Shown piece after piece: positions 9,711-18,816 of a stretch of DNA of 56,306 bases; positions within the stretch are counted from its first letter, which is position 1; every line of letters begins with the position of its first letter. The DNA is from an uncultured Saprospiraceae bacterium (lineage in GTDB: Bacteria > Bacteroidota > Bacteroidia > Chitinophagales > Saprospiraceae). The notes below the pieces were generated by a model. It made no database searches. It saw only the letters and a list, made by a program, of their open reading frames with translations, and was not told where the DNA came from. Where the stretch lies: NCBI GenBank assembly GCA_937995755.1, contig CALKJD010000128.1:1-56306 (forward strand). The letters are read 5' to 3'. The translations under genes were made by a program, and so were the position numbers.

Positions 9711-10766
9711 ATGAATCTAAGAAAAATTAGAAAGCAAATACACTACCATTCCAAACAACGATGGGCCATTACAGTCGTTTTATTAGTAATATTTTGTCTT
9801 ATTATTTATGGCCATTACACTTCTTGGAACCACGTAAACACTGAGTATAATAAAGAAGAGCATAAAACAATTCTTCTTTCTCTTAAAGCTAAAGCCATAG
9901 AAAGAAAAGAATCTATTAGTAAGAAATATAAGAAAAGGGATAACCTTAGACTATCTGAATTTAACCCTAATACTGTTTCAAAAAATCAATTAATTGAAAT
10001 GGGTATAAAAGCTTCTATTGCGAAGTCTTGGACAAATTACACTTCGAAGGGCGGAAAATTTTACAAGACTGAAGATCTCAAAAAGCTATACGTGATGAAT
10101 GACTTTTTATTTGAAAAGATAAAACCATTTGTACAAATCGAACCACGAACATATGAAAAGTCGAAGAACACTAAACAATATGTGAAGAATGAAAAATGGG
10201 ATAAGAAACCTTTTCCGAAAAAAAAATATGATAATTATCAAAAAGATGCCAAGTCTATCACACACTATGAAAGTGACAGTATAAGTGAGATTGAGCGAAA
10301 AAAATACAGTGAAAATTTTAAGGCATCTAGAATACAAAGGAGCAGTGGGATTGCGAAAGACTACATCATAAAATTAAATACGACAGATAGTGTCGAACTA
10401 CAAATGCTCGATGGTATAGGTCCTGTCCTTTCGTCTAGAATAATAAAGTACAGGGATAAACTTGGCGGATTCCACAACATGAATCAACTCCTAGAAGTAT
10501 ATGGGGTAAGAGCTGCTCTATTAGGTAATATTGCAGATAAAATTAGTTTTGACGGCTCTCTTAAAAAGATAGATATAAACAACATCACAGTGGATTCATT
10601 AGTAAAGCATCCATATTTCGACTATGCGACAGCTAATATATTTATTAACTATCGAGATCATCATGGTCCATATCATGACCTAAGTGATGTAAAGAAAATA
10701 ATTGCGATTAAGCAATATTGGTTAGATGAAGCCTCACCGTATTTCCTTTACGCTAACGCTAAATAA
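9711..10766 (+). CDS. Membrane-anchored triple helix-hairpin-helix (ComEA-like) protein
   Basis: A 351-aa protein with a short basic N-terminus, one transmembrane helix (about 18-40), a Lys-rich stretch (about 140-215), and three helix-hairpin-helix units: about 82-140, about 220-275 (with the clearest hairpin, LDGIGPVLSSRIIKYRDKLGGF), and about 285-345. HhH units bind DNA non-specifically; ComEA uses them to pull DNA through the periplasm. It starts 21 nt after comEC and is very likely co-transcribed, which supports a DNA-uptake role. Bacteroidota versions are longer than the ~200-aa ComEA of Bacillus and carry extra HhH units, as here. Other HhH DNA-binding roles remain possible. Confidence 0.87.
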   Translation: MNLRKIRKQIHYHSKQRWAITVVLLVIFCLIIYGHYTSWNHVNTEYNKEEHKTILLSLKAKAIERKESISKKYKKRDNLRLSEFNPNTVSKNQLIEMGIKASIAKSWTNYTSKGGKFYKTEDLKKLYVMNDFLFEKIKPFVQIEPRTYEKSKNTKQYVKNEKWDKKPFPKKKYDNYQKDAKSITHYESDSISEIERKKYSENFKASRIQRSSGIAKDYIIKLNTTDSVELQMLDGIGPVLSSRIIKYRDKLGGFHNMNQLLEVYGVRAALLGNIADKISFDGSLKKIDINNITVDSLVKHPYFDYATANIFINYRDHHGPYHDLSDVKKIIAIKQYWLDEASPYFLYANAK

Positions 10767-10810
10767 ATTCGCATTTATAAACTTATTAAGAAAAATAAAT
10801 AGACATAAAC

Positions 10811-10845
10811 AAAAAAGATGATTGGTAAACCCAATCATCTTTTAT
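10811..10845. terminator. Bidirectional terminator between the HhH gene and lpdA
   Basis: A perfect 13-bp stem (10813-10825 with 10831-10843) around a 5-nt loop, with A6 before and T-rich sequence after. It serves the converging HhH gene (plus) and lpdA (minus). Confidence 0.87.
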
Positions 10846-10870
10846 TTTATAAATTATCGTCTATATCACT

Positions 10871-12271
10871 TTACACATGAAGTGCCCTATCTCCAGTAGC
10901 TGCCAATGCGGCCTCTTTTACTGCTTCGGTATATGTAGGGTGAGGGTGACAAATACGAGCCATATCTTCTGCCGAAGCTCTAAACTCCATAAGAGCTACA
11001 GCTTCCATAATAAGATCTGCTGTACGCGCTCCTATCATATGCACACCAAGTAACTCATCTGTTTCTTTATCTGCTAGCACCTTAACTAATCCTTCTGTAT
11101 CCATACTTGCTCTTGCTCTACCTAAAGCTTTAAATGGAAACTTACCTACTTTATACTCGATTCCTAACTCTTTGAGTTGTTCTTCTGTTCGTCCAACAGT
11201 AGAAACTTCTGGCCAAGTATACACTACACCTGGAATCAAATTATAATCGATATGAGGCTTCTCTCCTGACATATATTCTGCCACGAATACACCTTCCTCT
11301 TCTGCCTTATGGGCTAACATTGCGCCTTTGATGACATCACCAATAGCAAATACATTAGGAACGTTAGTTTGCAAATGGTTATCCACTTCGATTCTTCCTC
11401 TATCATCCGTAGTAATACCGACATTTTCTAAACCTAAATTTTCTGTATACGCTTTTCTTCCGATGGCAACTAAACAATAATCCGCTTTCGTTTGGATCAC
11501 ATCTTCTGTATCTCTCTTCTGAAAATCTACAGTCACACTAGTTTTGGTAGCCTTAACACCTGTAACCATATGTTTAAGATGAAATTTCACACCAAGTTTT
11601 TTTAGTGATCTTTGAAGCTCTTTGGCACAGTCTTTATCCATACCTGGAAGAATTCTATCCTGATACTCAATCACTTCTACTTCCGTACCTAACCTTGCAT
11701 ATACTGATCCTAACTCTAGACCAATAACACCTGCACCAATAACAATCATTCGCTTAGGCACCTTCTTTATATTCAATGCTTCAGTAGATGTTATCACTCT
11801 ATTTTTATCATAGGCAAATGCTGGTGGTACAATAGGTTTAGAACCTGTTGCTATTATCACCTTTTTGGTATCTACCTCAGATGCTGTGCCATCTTCTTTA
11901 GTTATCTTAATCCTACTTGCGCTAACGAAAGAACCATGACCGTGTAGTACATCTATTTTATTTTTTTTCATTAGAAACTCTACTCCCTTGCAAGTCTGGT
12001 CTACAACATCATCTTTACGCTGGATCATTTGGGGCATATCCACCTTAAGGTTAGACAATTTTATTCCATGCGTCTCAAATTTATGTGCAGCATTATGATA
12101 GTGTTCTGAACTATCTAATAATGCTTTGGATGGTATACATCCAACATTAAGACAAGTACCGCCAAGAGTATTATACTTCTCAATAATAGCTGTCTTCATT
12201 CCTAGTTGTGCGCATCTTATAGCAGCTACATATCCTCCAGGTCCACTTCCTATGATTGTAACGTCGTACAT
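10871..12271 (-). CDS. lpdA: Dihydrolipoyl dehydrogenase (E3)
   Basis: A 466-aa flavoprotein disulfide reductase of typical length. It has the FAD-binding GSGPGGYVAAI motif at residues 8-18, the redox-active disulfide in GGTCLNVGCIPSKALL (Cys40, Cys45), a second dinucleotide fold around MIVIGAGVIGLELGSVYARLG for NAD, and the C-terminal HPHPTYTE motif (catalytic His444, Glu449). It reoxidises dihydrolipoamide in pyruvate and 2-oxoglutarate dehydrogenase complexes or the glycine cleavage system. No E1/E2 gene is adjacent, so it is a stand-alone copy probably shared by several complexes. ricT lies upstream on the same strand with a 79-bp gap. Confidence 0.97.
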   Translation of the reverse strand: MYDVTIIGSGPGGYVAAIRCAQLGMKTAIIEKYNTLGGTCLNVGCIPSKALLDSSEHYHNAAHKFETHGIKLSNLKVDMPQMIQRKDDVVDQTCKGVEFLMKKNKIDVLHGHGSFVSASRIKITKEDGTASEVDTKKVIIATGSKPIVPPAFAYDKNRVITSTEALNIKKVPKRMIVIGAGVIGLELGSVYARLGTEVEVIEYQDRILPGMDKDCAKELQRSLKKLGVKFHLKHMVTGVKATKTSVTVDFQKRDTEDVIQTKADYCLVAIGRKAYTENLGLENVGITTDDRGRIEVDNHLQTNVPNVFAIGDVIKGAMLAHKAEEEGVFVAEYMSGEKPHIDYNLIPGVVYTWPEVSTVGRTEEQLKELGIEYKVGKFPFKALGRARASMDTEGLVKVLADKETDELLGVHMIGARTADLIMEAVALMEFRASAEDMARICHPHPTYTEAVKEAALAATGDRALHV

Positions 12272-12350
12272 CTTATTATTTGTTTTATTTTTTCATTAAG
12301 TCTATCTTCCATTTTATTAGCAATAACTACAGCGCTATTAAAGTGAAAAA

Positions 12351-13733
12351 CTATGATTTGGCATCAGGTTTAGGACTGCCACCTTTATCGTTATTCGTAT
12401 TATTTGACTTTCTTTTTTTATTCCTATTATTTCTTTGAGGACTCTTTTTCTTTCCTGCTTCTGACTTTGCCCCTTCAGATCCATTGTCCCTTTTGGGCGA
12501 AGTTGGCTTTGGTTTTGCTCCTTTAGAAGTACTTGCAGTTCCTTTAGCCTTACTTTTAGGTCTATCTCCTTGAGGCTTGCGACTATCTGGCTTACCTTTT
12601 CTCTTATTCTTATTATTCCCCTTCCTTCTCCTCTTAGTTTCAGGTAATTCAATATCGCCTGTAACATCTGCAAATTCAACTTTAGCAGATTTTTCTTGCT
12701 CTTGTTTGAGCATTGCTTCCACATCCAGTAGATCCTCTGGATATTCTCCAGATTTATTCATTGCTTGAATATCCTTCACACGTTGCTTTGAAAGTGCAAC
12801 CATTGGACCACGTAACATTGGATCATCGTAGCTATAAAACAGTAGCCCTTTGAAAATATTTGTTTTTATGAGTGATGCTCTACCCTTCTTAGTCTTAATA
12901 TGATCTGCTTTTCGAGGAAAATCCTCAAGAGCATCGACATAAGAATCTAGTTCATAGTTAAGACAACACTTTAATCGACCACATTGTCCGGAAAGCTTTG
13001 TTTGATTGATTGATATATTTTGATATCTAGCAGCAGTAGTACTCACTGATTTGAAATCACTTAACCAAGTACTACAGCAAAGCTCACGTCCACAAGCTCC
13101 AATCCCACCTATTCTTGCAGACTCTTGTCTCGCTCCAATTTGGCGCATTTCGATCTTCACCTTAAACTCTTTGGCATAACTACGAACGAGCTCTCTAAAA
13201 TCGACACGTCCATCAGCGGTGTAGTAAAATGTAGCTTTTCTCTTATCTCCTTGAAACTCAACGTCACCTACTTTCATATCTAGACCCAAACTTCGAGATA
13301 TTGCTCTAGCCTGCACCATAGCTTGTTTTTCAAGTGATCTAGCTTCTTCCAGTTTTTCTAGGTCTCTTTCATTGGCTCTACGGATAATACTCAATGTAAC
13401 CCGATCCTCTCCAACACGTTTCTTCTTCATCTGAAGCCTAACAAGGTCTCCTGACAATGATACTCTCCCTACATCATATCCACTAGAACTTTCTACTAAT
13501 ACCATATCTCCGGTATCACACTGAAGGTGATCTTTCTTAATAAAAAACTCCTTTCGAGACCCTTTCTTAAAAGACACCTCTACCATATTGAATTCCATTG
13601 GATCATCTAGTTCTAAAGTATTGATCCAATCGTAAGTATTCCTTTTGTTACAACTTCCAGAGCTACAGTGACCTTTATCACCACATCCTTTGGGAGTTCC
13701 ATTACTATCATAGCTGCAGTTCGTACACCCCAT
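12351..13733 (-). CDS. ricT: RicT/YaaT-type PSP1-domain protein
   Basis: A 460-aa protein with a PSP1 C-terminal-type domain in its first ~300 residues: KKGSRKEFF, VLVESSSGYDVG, then a Cys-rich core (about 208-256) with GGIGACGRELCCS and SGQCGRLKCCLNYE. These motifs match RicT (YaaT), which in Bacillus is part of the RicAFT iron-sulfur complex that affects RNase Y-dependent mRNA processing. A short N-terminal Cys cluster (residues 3-30: CTNC, CGDKGHC) is also present. The last ~90 residues are a low-complexity Lys/Ser/Pro/Asn tail, unlike the compact Bacillus protein but usual in Bacteroidota. An overlapping 128-codon open frame at 12338-12724 is a by-product of this tail. The Bacteroidota role is not established. 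Confidence 0.88.
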   Translation of the reverse strand: MGCTNCSYDSNGTPKGCGDKGHCSSGSCNKRNTYDWINTLELDDPMEFNMVEVSFKKGSRKEFFIKKDHLQCDTGDMVLVESSSGYDVGRVSLSGDLVRLQMKKKRVGEDRVTLSIIRRANERDLEKLEEARSLEKQAMVQARAISRSLGLDMKVGDVEFQGDKRKATFYYTADGRVDFRELVRSYAKEFKVKIEMRQIGARQESARIGGIGACGRELCCSTWLSDFKSVSTTAARYQNISINQTKLSGQCGRLKCCLNYELDSYVDALEDFPRKADHIKTKKGRASLIKTNIFKGLLFYSYDDPMLRGPMVALSKQRVKDIQAMNKSGEYPEDLLDVEAMLKQEQEKSAKVEFADVTGDIELPETKRRRKGNNKNKRKGKPDSRKPQGDRPKSKAKGTASTSKGAKPKPTSPKRDNGSEGAKSEAGKKKSPQRNNRNKKRKSNNTNNDKGGSPKPDAKS

Positions 13734-14163
13734 GTTTATATATTTTATATGCTGAACGCCTCACTTCAATTCTATTCCTTCTTAACGGCGTATATATTAT
13801 ACCTTTTACGAGAATGCTTGTTGCTTTTTAAATTTTGATCTTTGTCCATTATTGCTTCTAGCAACTATTGTAAATAGTAGGAACTGATTTAAAATCACCT
13901 CAAATTGAACGTTGCAACACTCAATCATTGGCCTTTTTGCTTTAAATGTTTCTATTCTATACGAATAAGACTCTAAAACCAAGCAACATCATGTACCGTA
14001 ATCGGCATTATTATTTCATCTTTCGATCCAAAGTTACGGATCATATATCTGATATTAGGCTAATATATAAGTTATCTATAAGCAATAATAATATCATTTC
14101 TTAATTTTTCGAATACCCACACTACCAAATCAACTACAACCAACTGTAAAACAGACAATTAGA
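13734..14163. other. 430-bp gap between holB and ricT, possible ricT leader
   Basis: There is no convincing gene here. On the minus strand a perfect TAnnTTTG box (TAACTTTG, 14036-14029) lies ~290 nt before ricT, without a TTTG partner at the right distance. A 25-codon basic open frame (13849-13772) ends 38 nt before ricT. gldH, which I recall beside this gene in some flavobacteria, is not present in the gap. Confidence 0.4.
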
Positions 14164-15315
14164 CTACATATCATATAAAGATTTCACTTGATCTTTTGAT
14201 CTAAGTATATCTCCTAATTCTATCGACTTGGCCATTAGGCAAATTCGAGGGTTAACATTTCTCATGATATCCCTTAGTGCCTCTTGAAGCAACTTAGCTA
14301 CTGACTCAACCTTTAGCATATCCATTATCTTGGTCATATTCTTCGCTGTAGCTTGCTGGGATTCACTGAGGCGAGAAACATCTTCTGTCTGCAAGAAGAA
14401 TGCGTATTCTCTCATAAAGCTCATAGCATACTCTATAAAGTGTTTTATATCCTCCCTTCCTTTGCTATTCAGCATGGTAATCCAATTATTAAGTTCGCTG
14501 AAATCCCTCTTATAGCTAAGTCGCATCCAAGAAAGTAATAGCTCAGAATAATCTACAGAAGAGCCTAAGGCTATACTCATTGCCTTATGAAGGTCCCCAT
14601 CTGACATCTGAACTGCTTGTGATAAGATTTCAGGATTTATACTAGGGTTTCTAGAGCTGATGTATTCTTTAGCGTCTTCATCTGACACAGGACTTATTTT
14701 CGTCAACTGACACCTTGAGATGACTGTATTCAGAATTCTCTCTTGATTTTCAGCCACAAGGATAATAAAAGTATTATCTGTAGGCTCTTCGATCATCTTA
14801 AGTAATCTATTGCCTTCTTTTCCCAGATACTCAGGCAACCAGATAATTTGTATTTTATATGGAGATTCGAAAGATCTCATTCCCAATTGCTTAATCATAT
14901 CATTACATTCTCGAGTATTGATATTGGGTTGTGATTTCTCCGCTCCTATATATTGTGACCATGCTTGTAAGTCCATATATGGATTTTCTGCCACCGCCAA
15001 CCTCCATTTATCTAAGAAATCTTGACTAGTCGTATCTTCTCTTTTCTTTCCCTCTTTACTAATTACTGGAAAGGCAAAATGGAGGTCAGGATGCTTGTAC
15101 TGCATGGACTTTAGACAAGACTTACAAACACCACAGGCATCACCATTCTTTCTATCTAGGCACAAGATATAACATGCATAGGCTAAGGCAATCGCCAACT
15201 TGGGCGAACCTGGTCTTCCTAGCAATATCTGAGCGTGTGGAACTCTATCTTGGTCTACTTGAGTAACAAGTTGCTTTTTTTCTTTAGCTTGTCCTGGAAT
15301 TGATAGAAACTGCAT
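14164..15315 (-). CDS. holB: DNA polymerase III delta' subunit
   Basis: A 383-aa clamp-loader subunit. The AAA+ N-terminal region has HAQILLGRPGSPKL in place of a P-loop; loss of the GKT lysine is normal for delta', which does not hydrolyse ATP. The zinc module is complete: Cys52, Cys61, Cys64, Cys67 in a CX8CGVCKSC pattern. Sensor-1-like SRC motif (ISRCQ) is present near residue 200. It would act with DnaX and delta to load the beta clamp. It is the nearest upstream gene of ricT in the same direction, but a 430-bp gap makes co-transcription uncertain. A TACATTTG box lies upstream. Confidence 0.93.
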   Translation of the reverse strand: MQFLSIPGQAKEKKQLVTQVDQDRVPHAQILLGRPGSPKLAIALAYACYILCLDRKNGDACGVCKSCLKSMQYKHPDLHFAFPVISKEGKKREDTTSQDFLDKWRLAVAENPYMDLQAWSQYIGAEKSQPNINTRECNDMIKQLGMRSFESPYKIQIIWLPEYLGKEGNRLLKMIEEPTDNTFIILVAENQERILNTVISRCQLTKISPVSDEDAKEYISSRNPSINPEILSQAVQMSDGDLHKAMSIALGSSVDYSELLLSWMRLSYKRDFSELNNWITMLNSKGREDIKHFIEYAMSFMREYAFFLQTEDVSRLSESQQATAKNMTKIMDMLKVESVAKLLQEALRDIMRNVNPRICLMAKSIELGDILRSKDQVKSLYDM

Positions 15316-15344
15316 ATCGCTTTATAAGGTCATTGATTAAATCT

Positions 15345-15352
15345 CAAATGTA
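15345..15352 (-). promoter_or_regulatory. Candidate -7 element for holB
   Basis: The minus strand reads TACATTTG (15352-15345), a full match to TAnnTTTG, 30 nt before the holB start. At 20 nt spacing the -33 position is TATG rather than TTTG, so only half of the promoter is convincing. Confidence 0.4.
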
Positions 15353-15410
15353 CATCTCTAAAACTATAATTACATAGGATATGTTAAGTAGGCATAAAAG
15401 AAACTAGACT

Positions 15411-15821
15411 ATGAGGATATCTGTATACAGGAAGGCACACTTTAACGCTGCCCATAGACTACACAATAACAAGTGGAGTGATGAGAAAAATCAAGAGATT
15501 TTTGGCAAATGTAATAACCCGCACTACCATGGGCACAACTATGAATTAGAAGTCAGGTTGAGTGGTGAGGTAGATCCAGAAACTGGCTATCTATTTGATT
15601 TAGGGATACTATCTGACCTTATAAAGGAGAAAGTAGAGGATAGATATGATCATAAGAATCTTAATCTAGAACTTCCTGAGTTTAAAGAAAAGATACCAAC
15701 AGCGGAGCACATCTGCTATGAAATACACAAAATACTACGTGAATGTATAGACCTCAAATTTGATCTTGGGATCAAACTCTGGGAAACATCACGAAATTAT
15801 GTAGAATATCCTGCTGTCTAA
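15411..15821 (+). CDS. queD: 6-pyruvoyl-tetrahydropterin synthase / QueD family enzyme
   Basis: A 136-aa protein with all family residues: zinc ligands His15, His40 and His42, the catalytic Cys34, the Asp80-His81 pair in RYDHKNLN, Glu99 in PTAEHICYEI, and Glu125 in KLWETSRN. QueD converts 7,8-dihydroneopterin triphosphate to 6-carboxy-tetrahydropterin for queuosine; PTPS makes 6-pyruvoyl-tetrahydropterin for biopterin. The zinc loop here, GKCNNPHYHGHNY, is closer to the PTPS form than to the short CxxxHGH loop of E. coli QueD, so the product is uncertain. No other queuosine gene is adjacent. It is divergent from holB with a 95-bp gap. Confidence 0.88.
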   Translation: MRISVYRKAHFNAAHRLHNNKWSDEKNQEIFGKCNNPHYHGHNYELEVRLSGEVDPETGYLFDLGILSDLIKEKVEDRYDHKNLNLELPEFKEKIPTAEHICYEIHKILRECIDLKFDLGIKLWETSRNYVEYPAV

Positions 15822-15841
15822 ATAATGACAAAGATTGCCAC

Positions 15842-15883
15842 AAACAAAAATAGCTGATGTAAATACATCAGCTATTTTTGTTT
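15842..15883. terminator. Strong bidirectional terminator after queD
   Basis: A perfect 19-bp stem (15842-15860 with 15865-15883) closed by the tetraloop AAAT, rich in A at the 5' foot and T at the 3' foot. It separates the converging queD and the T9SS protein gene at 15904. Confidence 0.9.
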
Positions 15884-15903
15884 TATATCAAGAAGTCAAA
15901 ATA

Positions 15904-16644
15904 CTACCTCTTGCTCAATTTCATTGTCTTAATTACTTTTCCTCCTTCACTCATTAGTCTTACTAGATACATTCCCTTATTGAGGTGTTCTATATTATGA
16001 CTTTCTCCCATTGAGTGGCTCATTTCTTCTACTAATTTGCCTACTACATTATACACTCCAATAGCCTTAACATATTCGTCAGCTTTCACTTGAAACATAT
16101 CTGAAGTTGGATTAGGAAAAATCTTTATCGTGGATAAGTCAATATCCTCAACTGCTACACCATTATCAACTTTGACAACAAATGTATGAGATGACATAGA
16201 CAATGTATCCCCATCATATTCTACATCAGAATTATCATCTGGTGTGTGATTAGCTGTACTAGGGTCTAAATAATACGTGTTTATCGTAACTGTTCCTTCA
16301 CCTACTTCACCACTCGGTTGAGTGTGAAATATCCATTCCACTGGTGTATTTTCATAGAAACGATTGATTCTAGACGCTCCTTTAGGACTATTACGAATAG
16401 CTGATGAGTAACAAAGTACATCATCACAAAGGAAAGTTTCCCAACTTTTAGGCATATCGTCACCTATAAGAATCTCCCAATGAATCCATGCAGAATCTTG
16501 CCCTTCAAGCTCCAAATCATAATGCAATGAAACATCTTCAGTCGAAGCATCTGCAACAATACCTAAATCCATAGGCACATTCAGCTGAGCTGAAACACCT
16601 ATTGAAGCCAGAAATAAAAATGCATAAAGTAAATTTTTCTTCAT
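15904..16644 (-). CDS. Small secreted protein with T9SS type A sorting domain
   Basis: A 246-aa protein with a Sec signal (about 1-19, ending SAQ), a beta-rich body of unknown function (about 20-165), and a C-terminal T9SS type A domain (about 168-246) recognisable by IKIFPNPTSD, YNVVGKLVEE, and the last strand GKVIKTMKLSKR. The type A domain directs export across the outer membrane and is normally cleaved. The body contains two cysteines in a CDDVLCY segment. No enzyme motif is seen. It lies downstream of another T9SS cargo gene, but a terminator in the 261-bp gap suggests separate transcription. Confidence 0.85.
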   Translation of the reverse strand: MKKNLLYAFLFLASIGVSAQLNVPMDLGIVADASTEDVSLHYDLELEGQDSAWIHWEILIGDDMPKSWETFLCDDVLCYSSAIRNSPKGASRINRFYENTPVEWIFHTQPSGEVGEGTVTINTYYLDPSTANHTPDDNSDVEYDGDTLSMSSHTFVVKVDNGVAVEDIDLSTIKIFPNPTSDMFQVKADEYVKAIGVYNVVGKLVEEMSHSMGESHNIEHLNKGMYLVRLMSEGGKVIKTMKLSKR

Positions 16645-16856
16645 ATCGTTATTTTTCTATTGTCACATTTACGTGATTAATGGATCATTATTCACTAAAA
16701 CAGACTCATATATCTCTTAAGTACCATAAATATAATATTTACATATCACTTAGATGATGAATATTGTGTTAATAGTAAGCTAATTTCGACGTTTGTCGTA
16801 TTAAAAGACATTAAATAGCCTCCAATTAACATTATTGCCACTCTTATAGACAAAAA

Positions 16857-16883
16857 AAGGGCCGTGAATACATCACAGCCCTC
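16857..16883 (-). terminator. Terminator of the Omp28-type T9SS gene
   Basis: AGGGCCGTG pairs with CACAGCCCT around AATACATCA-type loop bases, with one internal mismatch. On the minus strand the stem is followed by a T7 run. It lies 22 nt past the stop of the gene at 16906. Confidence 0.82.
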
Positions 16884-16905
16884 AATTCTTTAAGCGGTAA
16901 ATTGC

Positions 16906-18816
16906 TTATTTACTCACATTGAATCTTTTTACTATTTGTCTTTCTCCAAGGTCGATATACATGATATATGTTCCAGTTTGAAGTTTAGTTACATTCATCG
17001 CATGACTAGCAGAAGAAATGTTTCCTAATTGTTCTGTCTGAACTGTTTTACCTAAGATATCCATAACGGTTATGTTTACATTGCTGTTAGATGGTTCGAT
17101 ATCGAAAGCAACATTTACAACTTGAGAAGCAGGATTAGGATAAACATTGATTGACTCTCCAACATTTAAATCCGTAACATCTGTAGAATTTCTAACTCCA
17201 ATATTATCAATAAACATATTATCTCCATAATCAGAAGTAATTGCAAATCTTACAAGAACTTCTTCACCTACATAAGATGCCATATCTATCTCTACTGTTT
17301 CCCACTGATCCTCAGTTGGCACAAAAAAGGCAGTATTCATGTTAACCTCTGGTGCAGTAGCTAGATCTGATCCAGCCATATTAAACTCAGTATTCCAAGT
17401 AACACCACAATCTGAAGATAATTGAACTCTCAATCTATCTTGAGAACTACCAAATGAAGTATATGCATAGTCAAATGAAAGTTGTGTTCCTGACTCTACT
17501 GTAATTGGATCCACAAGAGTAAAACTACCATCTGGATCAATAGTTGAAGTATCCCAAAACCATACACCGATAGCAATACATTGATCAGAAGTACCATAAG
17601 CACCAAGTCCTGATACTACATTAAAAGGAAATCTTGTATCACTAAGCCCTTCTGGCATAAGAACTACAGTAGAAGCTGATTGGAAACCTGCTACATCTTC
17701 TTCAAAAGAAGATTCAACCATAGCTACTGGTGACTGAGATACTTTTCCTATACTAGGAATACGTCCAGAATTATTAGCCGTATATAAATCTCCATTATTT
17801 GGAATCGCGTTATAAGATACAATTGTAGCTCCTGCAGGTAACGTTACTTCGTCAAAAACAACTTCAGTCGTTGCACCAGCTGCAATTGCGTCTGTTGAAG
17901 TAAGTGTTTGAGTAATTTCTCCGTTAATTAAAACGTGAGCAGTATAACCCGTAGCATCGTTATCCGCACTATTAACTATTTGTACGCTTGGTACAAAAGC
18001 ATAATCACAAAGATCATCGTTAGATTCACCTGAACCTAAAACAGATAGATCTGAATAAGTACCTGATAATTCTAAAGGCTTAGAGTGTGCACCGTTTATG
18101 ATAGCACTTGTTGCATCATTTTGAATGAAAGCAACTACAGCAAAATTATTGAAATCGTAGATAGATTCGTCAACTACTACATCAGTCCATGTCATTTCCC
18201 ATGATTCTCCTGCTGCAATACTTGGTATCTCCATACCATCTGTACCTGTAATAAATGTTTTCATTACTGCTTCGAAATCTACGAGGCTTGTACTACCTGG
18301 AGGAGTATCGAAACTGATGATTTCTTCAATAAATGCAATTCTTAGACGGTTAGATGCAACCGCATAAGCTTCTGTACCTTCATTAGTCACCACTAAAGAA
18401 ACAGTTGCAGAAGAAAGATTTTCTGCTAAAGTGTGGCTCACCTCAACTTTAAGAGGCGCTGATGAAGCATAACTTGCGTCAATAGCTGACTGTGACAACT
18501 CACCAATACCTGGTTGAGCAACACCATCAACGAATACAGCTGGCACACCATCTACTCCATAATAGTCAACTCTTGACCTTACTTCTGTTGGGTTATCAGC
18601 ATTCATTGGATCTACTCCAGGCCAAGATGTTTGGTATCTAAGTTGAACGATTTTGTCCACATTAGAAGCAATCATTGCGTTCAATGCAGGAGTTGTTGTC
18701 TCGCAAGGTGGGCAAGACGCTTGTGTAAACTCTTCCATAAATACCATTCGTTGAGACTGTGAAAAGCCCAAAGAACAAGAAAGAACAGCTACAATAAGTA
18801 GTAAAGTTTTTTTCAT
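16906..18816 (-). CDS. Omp28-type thioredoxin-fold secreted protein with T9SS type A domain
   Basis: A 636-aa protein with a Sec signal (1-19, ending GFSQ). Residues about 20-115 look like a thioredoxin-like fold: FMEEFTQASCPPCETT with Cys35 and Cys38, and a downstream cis-proline-type GVDGVPAVFVDG. This matches Omp28-related proteins. A middle beta-sandwich (about 120-350) follows, then a jelly-roll-like segment (about 368-545, ending FIDNIGVR, resembling choice-of-anchor/MAM modules), and a T9SS type A tail (about 553-636: INVYPNPASQ, VMDILGKTV). The CPPC pair could be redox active or structural. It is expected to be exported and either released or held on the surface. Confidence 0.87.
   Translation of the reverse strand: MKKTLLLIVAVLSCSLGFSQSQRMVFMEEFTQASCPPCETTTPALNAMIASNVDKIVQLRYQTSWPGVDPMNADNPTEVRSRVDYYGVDGVPAVFVDGVAQPGIGELSQSAIDASYASSAPLKVEVSHTLAENLSSATVSLVVTNEGTEAYAVASNRLRIAFIEEIISFDTPPGSTSLVDFEAVMKTFITGTDGMEIPSIAAGESWEMTWTDVVVDESIYDFNNFAVVAFIQNDATSAIINGAHSKPLELSGTYSDLSVLGSGESNDDLCDYAFVPSVQIVNSADNDATGYTAHVLINGEITQTLTSTDAIAAGATTEVVFDEVTLPAGATIVSYNAIPNNGDLYTANNSGRIPSIGKVSQSPVAMVESSFEEDVAGFQSASTVVLMPEGLSDTRFPFNVVSGLGAYGTSDQCIAIGVWFWDTSTIDPDGSFTLVDPITVESGTQLSFDYAYTSFGSSQDRLRVQLSSDCGVTWNTEFNMAGSDLATAPEVNMNTAFFVPTEDQWETVEIDMASYVGEEVLVRFAITSDYGDNMFIDNIGVRNSTDVTDLNVGESINVYPNPASQVVNVAFDIEPSNSNVNITVMDILGKTVQTEQLGNISSASHAMNVTKLQTGTYIMYIDLGERQIVKRFNVSK

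Noticed and set aside
12338..12724. A 128-codon open frame overlapping the 3' part of ricT.
   Set aside because: Its frame follows the low-complexity Lys/Arg coding of the RicT tail and no family resemblance is seen; it is a shadow frame.
14029..14036. The TAACTTTG box as the ricT promoter.
   Set aside because: A -33 TTTG is not at 19-21 nt and the distance to ricT is ~290 nt; kept only as a note in the intergenic entry.
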